Below are positions 60,539 through 64,000 of a stretch of 64,000 nucleotides of DNA, piece after piece. This DNA comes from Pedobacter puniceum (GTDB lineage: Bacteria; Bacteroidota; Bacteroidia; Sphingobacteriales; Sphingobacteriaceae). The position numbers and the translations under genes are program-made. Under the pieces are notes generated by a model. The model saw only the letters and a list, made by a program, of their open reading frames with translations, had not been told where the DNA came from and made no database searches. Each line of letters begins with the position of its first letter. Position 1 is the first letter of the stretch. The stretch is taken from the NCBI RefSeq assembly GCF_009674685.1, contig NZ_WKJI01000001.1:496001-560000 (forward strand). Direction: 5' to 3'.

Positions 60539-60916
60539 ATGGAACGGATAAGTAAATCTGAATTTGCAGATGTTTTTAAGTCTAGAACTAAGCAATTCGT
60601 AATAGACAATATTGCACTTTTCAGGTTGCTTCCTAAAACAGAAGAAGCTAAAATAATAGGTAAGCAGTTATTAAGGTCTTCATCTTCAGTCGGTGCAAAT
60701 TACAGAGCAGCTTGTAGAGCAAGGTCAAAAGCAGAATTTTATTCTAAATTATCAATTGTAGTAGAAGAGGCTGATGAAAGTGCATTTTGGTTAGAGGTTT
60801 TGGTTGAAAGTCAAATTTTAAAAATTGTACAAGTAGAACGACTTTTAAAGGAAGCAAATAAAATCTTAAAAGTAGTTGCTTCAGCAAGAAAAACAGTATC
60901 AGTAAATAATAAGTAA
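60539..60916 (+). CDS. S23-type four-helix-bundle protein
   Basis: Small all-helical protein of 125 residues of the S23 (23S rRNA intervening sequence) family. Seen: FADVFKSRTKQFVIDNIALFR, then KIIGKQLLRSSSSVGANYRAACRARSKAEFYSKLSIVVEEADES, and ESQILKIVQVERLLKEANKI, the four-helix pattern also shared with Avd of diversity-generating retroelements. In other bacteria the gene lies inside rRNA insertion sequences; here it is intergenic. The sequence before it (ATTGATTGATTTTTGAATGA) and after it (TCATTCAATAAAAACTCAAT) are imperfect inverted repeats. No reverse transcriptase or variable-repeat target is present, so it is not a DGR. Function unknown; RNA binding is a guess. Confidence 0.88.
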   Translation: MERISKSEFADVFKSRTKQFVIDNIALFRLLPKTEEAKIIGKQLLRSSSSVGANYRAACRARSKAEFYSKLSIVVEEADESAFWLEVLVESQILKIVQVERLLKEANKILKVVASARKTVSVNNK

Positions 60917-60999
60917 TTATTTATCATTCAATAAAAACTCAATCAATCATTCAATAATTATTCACTAAATCAAAACTCAATCAATTATTCAATAAAAAA
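60917..60999. repeat. Short direct repeats after the four-helix-bundle gene
   Basis: The word AAAACTCAATCAATNATTCAATAA occurs twice (about 60935-60957 and 60973-60996). It is the approximate reverse complement of the repeat upstream of the gene (TTGATTGATTTTTGAATGA), so the gene sits in an imperfect inverted-repeat frame. Confidence 0.65.
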
Positions 61000-62133
61000 A
61001 TGACCCGAGTATATTTAGATAATGCTGCAACTACGCCGCTTGATAAGGAGGTGATGAAGGCTATGGTAGAAGTGATGGAGCAAAGTTATGGCAACCCGTC
61101 TTCTATACATGCGCATGGTAGGGAAGTAAGAACTATTGTGGAGAAGGCAAGGAAAAACGTAGCCAACTTGCTTCATACTGCGCCGGCAAATATATTTTTT
61201 ACTTCCGGAGGTACCGAGGCTGATAATACGGCTATACGTTCTGCTATTCAGGATTTAGGAATTACTCACGCCATCACTTCAAAAATAGAGCATCATGCTG
61301 TTGGGCATACTTTAGAAATGCTAGAGAAAACAGGTAAGATAAAACTTAGCTATGTTAATATTGATAGCAAAGGAAATATCGATTTTACTCATTTAGAAGA
61401 GCTATTAAGCAAAGCTGATAAATCTTTAGTGTCTTTAATGCATGCTAATAATGAGATTGCTACCATTACCGATATTGAAAGAGTAGGAGAACTCTGCGAG
61501 CAATATGGCGCTATCTTTCATTGTGATACGGTGCAAACCATGGGGCACTATGCTTTTGATGTAAGTAAGTTAAAAGTACATTTTATGGTATGTTCTGCTC
61601 ATAAGTTACATGGCCCAAAAGGAGTAGGCTTTTTATATGTTCATCCATCCATAAAAATAAATCCTATGATTTATGGTGGTTCGCAAGAGCGTAATATGCG
61701 TGGCGGAACAGAAAATGTTTATGGTATAGCAGGTTTATCTAAAGCGCTTTCTATCGCTCATGAGCATATGCAAGATCATCGAGAGCATATACAATCGCTC
61801 AAAACATATATGATGGAACAGTTAAAAGCAGTTATCCCAAATATCCATTTTAATGGAGAAACAGCGCCTGATAAAAGCTTGTACACTGTTTTAAGTGTTT
61901 GCTTTCCTGAAATGGATATGGCAGATATGCTTTTATTTAATTTAGATATCAATGGTATTTCTGCATCAGGTGGTAGTGCATGTTCATCAGGAACAGATAT
62001 TGGCTCTCATGTACTTACAGCTATAGGTGCAGATGCTAACCGACCATCAGTTAGGTTCTCTTTCTCGAAACTTAATACCAAAGAAGAGATTGATTATGTG
62101 GTAGAAAAGGTTAAAGAAGTATATAAGCTATAA
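61000..62133 (+). CDS. Cysteine desulfurase, NifS/IscS-like
   Basis: PLP enzyme of 377 residues that removes sulfur from cysteine for Fe-S clusters and thio-cofactors. The PLP lysine is K202 in CSAHKLHGPKG. The active-site cysteine is C328 in SGGSACSSGT, in the mobile-loop form of group I (IscS/NifS). Family-typical are YLDNAATTPLDKEVMKAM at the start and SGGTEADNTAIR. No IscU or tRNA-thiolation gene is next to it, so the sulfur acceptor is not apparent. It follows the four-helix-bundle element and probably has its own promoter. Confidence 0.93.
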   Translation: MTRVYLDNAATTPLDKEVMKAMVEVMEQSYGNPSSIHAHGREVRTIVEKARKNVANLLHTAPANIFFTSGGTEADNTAIRSAIQDLGITHAITSKIEHHAVGHTLEMLEKTGKIKLSYVNIDSKGNIDFTHLEELLSKADKSLVSLMHANNEIATITDIERVGELCEQYGAIFHCDTVQTMGHYAFDVSKLKVHFMVCSAHKLHGPKGVGFLYVHPSIKINPMIYGGSQERNMRGGTENVYGIAGLSKALSIAHEHMQDHREHIQSLKTYMMEQLKAVIPNIHFNGETAPDKSLYTVLSVCFPEMDMADMLLFNLDINGISASGGSACSSGTDIGSHVLTAIGADANRPSVRFSFSKLNTKEEIDYVVEKVKEVYKL

Positions 62134-62196
62134 ATCTACTGGCAAGCTATTTGTTTTAACGTCCTGTATAAAATCTATTAATTAAAACATGATGTT

Positions 62197-62406
62197 ATGG
62201 AAAGTAAAGTAGAAAAGCTAAACGAGCTTAAAGAAAAAGAGCTAAAGTTAAAAGAAGAGCTGTTAAAAGAAGGGCATGAGGATATAAAAGATAACAATCC
62301 AGACCCTGTTGTAGATAGTAAGGATACGTTTACAGTATCGCCAGCAAATAAATCAAGAGCGCATAAAGGACATATCGGGCCTGATAAAGAACCCGGGACA
62401 TTTTAA
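62197..62406 (+). CDS. Small charged hypothetical protein, 69 aa
   Basis: Protein of 69 residues with a strongly charged coiled-coil-like N-terminal half (KVEKLNELKEKELKLKEELL) and a polar, probably disordered C-terminal half with SRAHKGHIGPDKEPG. No signal peptide. It has a leader with an ATG context like its neighbours and ends 7 bp before a good terminator, which supports expression. I do not recognise the family. Confidence 0.6.
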   Translation: MESKVEKLNELKEKELKLKEELLKEGHEDIKDNNPDPVVDSKDTFTVSPANKSRAHKGHIGPDKEPGTF

Positions 62407-62413
62407 ATATCAT

Positions 62414-62444
62414 AGAGTCTACAACAAGTAGACTCTTTTTTTTT
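62414..62444 (+). terminator. Terminator after the 69-residue gene
   Basis: 9-bp stem AGAGTCTAC (62414-62422) with GTAGACTCT (62428-62436), 5-nt loop, followed by eight T. Confidence 0.88.
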
Positions 62445-62494
62445 AGAACATTTTATCCTGCTCAACTGTAGTATGCTTGTAAACTATTAAGCGT

Positions 62495-63394
62495 ATGAAA
62501 AGAAGAGATTTCATTAAAACTGGAACTTTAGCAGTTGCAGCTTCTCAAATGCCAGGGAAAGTTTGGGCTTCTTGGTTCGGAATGGCCGATTATCAAATCA
62601 GGATGTTAAGCGGCAATCTGGGCGTTTTTACAGAACAAGGTGGTACTATTGCATTTTTAAAGTCTAAAAGTGGTATAGTAGTCGTGGACTCTCAGTTTCC
62701 AAATCCGGCTCAACATTTAATTGATGAGTTGAGGAAAAGATACGATGAAACTCCTTTTCAATTATTAATTAATACACACCATCATGCCGACCATAGTAGT
62801 GGTAATATCGCTTTTAAAGGATTAGTGAAACATGTGGTGGCACATGAAAACTCTGCTAAAAATCAAATTAGAGTATCAGAAGAAGCTAAAAAAGCTGGTA
62901 AAGAAAGCGTGATTTTAGCTCCAGATAAAACTTTTCAAACTACGTGGAATTATAAATTAGATAAGGAAAATATCAAGCTTTATTATTTTGGAGCAGGGCA
63001 TACCAATGGAGATTCATTTGTGCATTTTGAAAATCAAAATACTGTACATACCGGGGATTTAGTTTTTAATAGAAGATTTCCTTATATCGATAAATCAGCT
63101 GGAGCAGATATCCAAAATTGGATTAAAGTTTTGGATAAAGCTTTGGATACCTTTGACGCAAAAACGCAATATATTTTTGGTCATGCTTTAGACCCACAAA
63201 AAATTATTGGAACACAAGAAGATATTAAAGCCTATCAGAATTATTTAGAAAAGCTTTTAGAATATGTTGCTAAAGAGAAAAAAGCAGGTAAAAGTTTAGA
63301 AGATATTTCCAAAGTAAAAATTATACCCGGTGCAGAAGAGTGGCAGGGGCAAGGAATAGAGCGAAGTATAAATGCCGCTTATCAAGAGCTGTAA
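62495..63394 (+). CDS. Tat-exported MBL-fold hydrolase
   Basis: Metallo-beta-lactamase-superfamily protein of 299 residues with a twin-arginine signal (MKRRDFIKTGTLAVAASQMP), hence exported folded, probably with bound metal. The zinc motif is LLINTHHHADHSSGN; more ligands lie in FGAGHTNGDSF, TVHTGDLVF and YIFGHAL. The pattern matches periplasmic class B-like hydrolases without evidence for beta-lactamase activity; a general hydrolase (ester, lactone or sulfur compounds) is equally possible. It has its own terminator, shared with the convergent accD. Confidence 0.9.
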   Translation: MKRRDFIKTGTLAVAASQMPGKVWASWFGMADYQIRMLSGNLGVFTEQGGTIAFLKSKSGIVVVDSQFPNPAQHLIDELRKRYDETPFQLLINTHHHADHSSGNIAFKGLVKHVVAHENSAKNQIRVSEEAKKAGKESVILAPDKTFQTTWNYKLDKENIKLYYFGAGHTNGDSFVHFENQNTVHTGDLVFNRRFPYIDKSAGADIQNWIKVLDKALDTFDAKTQYIFGHALDPQKIIGTQEDIKAYQNYLEKLLEYVAKEKKAGKSLEDISKVKIIPGAEEWQGQGIERSINAAYQEL

Positions 63395-63395
63395 A

Positions 63396-63430
63396 ACAAA
63401 AAGAGCCGATTTAAAATCGGCTCTTTTTGT
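63396..63430. terminator. Bidirectional terminator between the MBL gene and accD
   Basis: 17-bp perfect stem (63396-63412 with 63414-63430) and a 1-nt loop, flanked by A-run and T-run. It serves both convergent genes. Confidence 0.9.
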
Positions 63431-64000
63431 TTAGTTATTCATGATTCTGATGAAAGTAGAGAGTTTGTTTTTAATTTCTCTTCTATCAACAATAAAATCA
63501 AGGAAACCATGCTCTAAAACAAATTCAGATGTTTGGAAACCTTTTGGTAAGTCTTTTTTGATAGTTTCTTTAATAACCCTTGGGCCTGCAAAGCCAATTA
63601 AAGCACCTGGTTCTGCAATATTAATATCGCCAAGCATCGCATAAGAAGCAGTTACACCACCTGTTGTAGGGTCTGTTAATAAAGAAATGTAAGGGATTTT
63701 TGCCTTGCTTAATAAAGCCAGTTTTGCCGATGTTTTAGCCATTTGCATTAAAGAGAATGCCGCTTCCATCATCCTTGCTCCGCCTGATTTAGAAATCATC
63801 AGGAAAGGGATTTTGTGCTCGATACAATAATCTATAGATCTAGCAATTTTTTCTCCTACTACAGAGCCCATAGAGCCTCCAATAAAGTTGAAATCCATAC
63901 AAGCAATTACTAAATCTTGACCGTCTATTTTGCCATGTGCGGCTCTTATAGCATCTTTTAATCCAGTTTTCTTGTAACTTTCAACTAATCTGTCTTTATA
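63431..64000 (-). CDS. accD: Acetyl-CoA carboxylase carboxyltransferase subunit beta, N-terminus outside the window
   Basis: Beta subunit of acetyl-CoA carboxylase, which transfers carboxyl from biotin to acetyl-CoA in the first step of fatty-acid synthesis. The frame runs off the right edge, so the zinc-ribbon and the start are missing; 189 codons remain. Seen: [92 protein letters not shown] and [12 protein letters not shown], all standard for AccD. An internal Met at 63898 is not the start. Confidence 0.96.
   Translation of the reverse strand, partial: YKDRLVESYKKTGLKDAIRAAHGKIDGQDLVIACMDFNFIGGSMGSVVGEKIARSIDYCIEHKIPFLMISKSGGARMMEAAFSLMQMAKTSAKLALLSKAKIPYISLLTDPTTGGVTASYAMLGDINIAEPGALIGFAGPRVIKETIKKDLPKGFQTSEFVLEHGFLDFIVDRREIKNKLSTFIRIMNN

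Noticed and set aside
60539-60916. Diversity-generating retroelement (S23-type protein as Avd)
   Set aside because: No reverse transcriptase, template repeat or variable repeat was found within the window.

Overview
The window is an AT-rich chromosomal segment of a Bacteroidota bacterium. A member of the Sphingobacteriaceae (Pedobacter-like) is the best guess, but only from gene content and style; nothing here fixes the genus. Supporting signs are a type IX secretion C-terminal sorting domain, a TonB receptor with a carboxypeptidase-regulatory domain, an oversized NusB, a DUF3276/PUR-type protein, DUF1573 and DUF5522 proteins, promoters of the TTG-N19..21-TAnnTTTG type, and almost no Shine-Dalgarno sequences.

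Layout. 1-4238: the ftsK motor gene (cut by the left edge), a LolA-like carrier, a small conserved protein and a PhnP-like hydrolase, all on the plus strand. 4242-4993: tRNA-Leu(GAG) inside an unusual array of tRNA fragments that carry a perfect palindrome, followed by a GIY-YIG nuclease gene. 5093-8085: a DUF1801 protein and a large secreted lyase-like/FN3/lectin protein. 8145-14574: an accessory block with a GlxA-type AraC regulator facing an array of alternating SRPBCC (AHSA1) and VOC (PhnB-like) genes, plus DoxX, Arr (rifamycin ADP-ribosyltransferase), DUF1398, a methionine aminopeptidase and a cupin. 14575-18561: REP-like repeats, a lipoprotein, two outer-membrane proteins, a Crp/Fnr regulator and a quinone-oxidoreductase-like gene; three copies of a CTTAAG-centred palindrome lie around the regulator. 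18765-22587: an acidic protein, topB, and a cystathionine beta-synthase-type gene.

23056-31082 is nearly all minus strand: an NtrC-type regulator, a repeat-bearing secreted protein, a compact cluster (YHYH lipoprotein, YwqK/MORN-like lipoprotein, SCO, ECF sigma, one-TM protein, Spy/CpxP-like sensor) that looks like a CnrYXH-style metal-sensing module, a GH3 enzyme and a YihY/BrkB protein. 31191-35531: proBA, then a lipoprotein and a GH113-like hydrolase. 35591-41565: Cfa-like methyltransferase, aldo/keto reductase, trxB, UbiD decarboxylase. 41789-48760: a possible 45-residue membrane protein, a TonB receptor, an S9 peptidase, two near-identical cold-shock genes and DUF3276. 48839-50638: an ABC exporter broken by one in-frame TAA. 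50802-56824: leucine-type dehydrogenase, nusB, DUF1573, yajC, ybbR/cdaR-like, coaE, an MBL exonuclease, DUF5522, MarR. 56825-58826: a minus-strand operon (methyltransferase, PAP2, ZIP) with 4-bp overlaps. 58942-64000: glmM, a 49-bp tandem repeat, an S23/four-helix-bundle gene between imperfect inverted repeats, a cysteine desulfurase, a small protein, a Tat-exported MBL protein and accD (cut by the right edge).

Most of the window is ordinary core genome. The unusual parts are the tRNA-Leu palindrome array with its neighbouring GIY-YIG gene, the four-helix-bundle element between glmM and the desulfurase, the ECF/Spy/SCO/YHYH cluster, the CTTAAG operator candidates, and the nonsense-interrupted ABC exporter.
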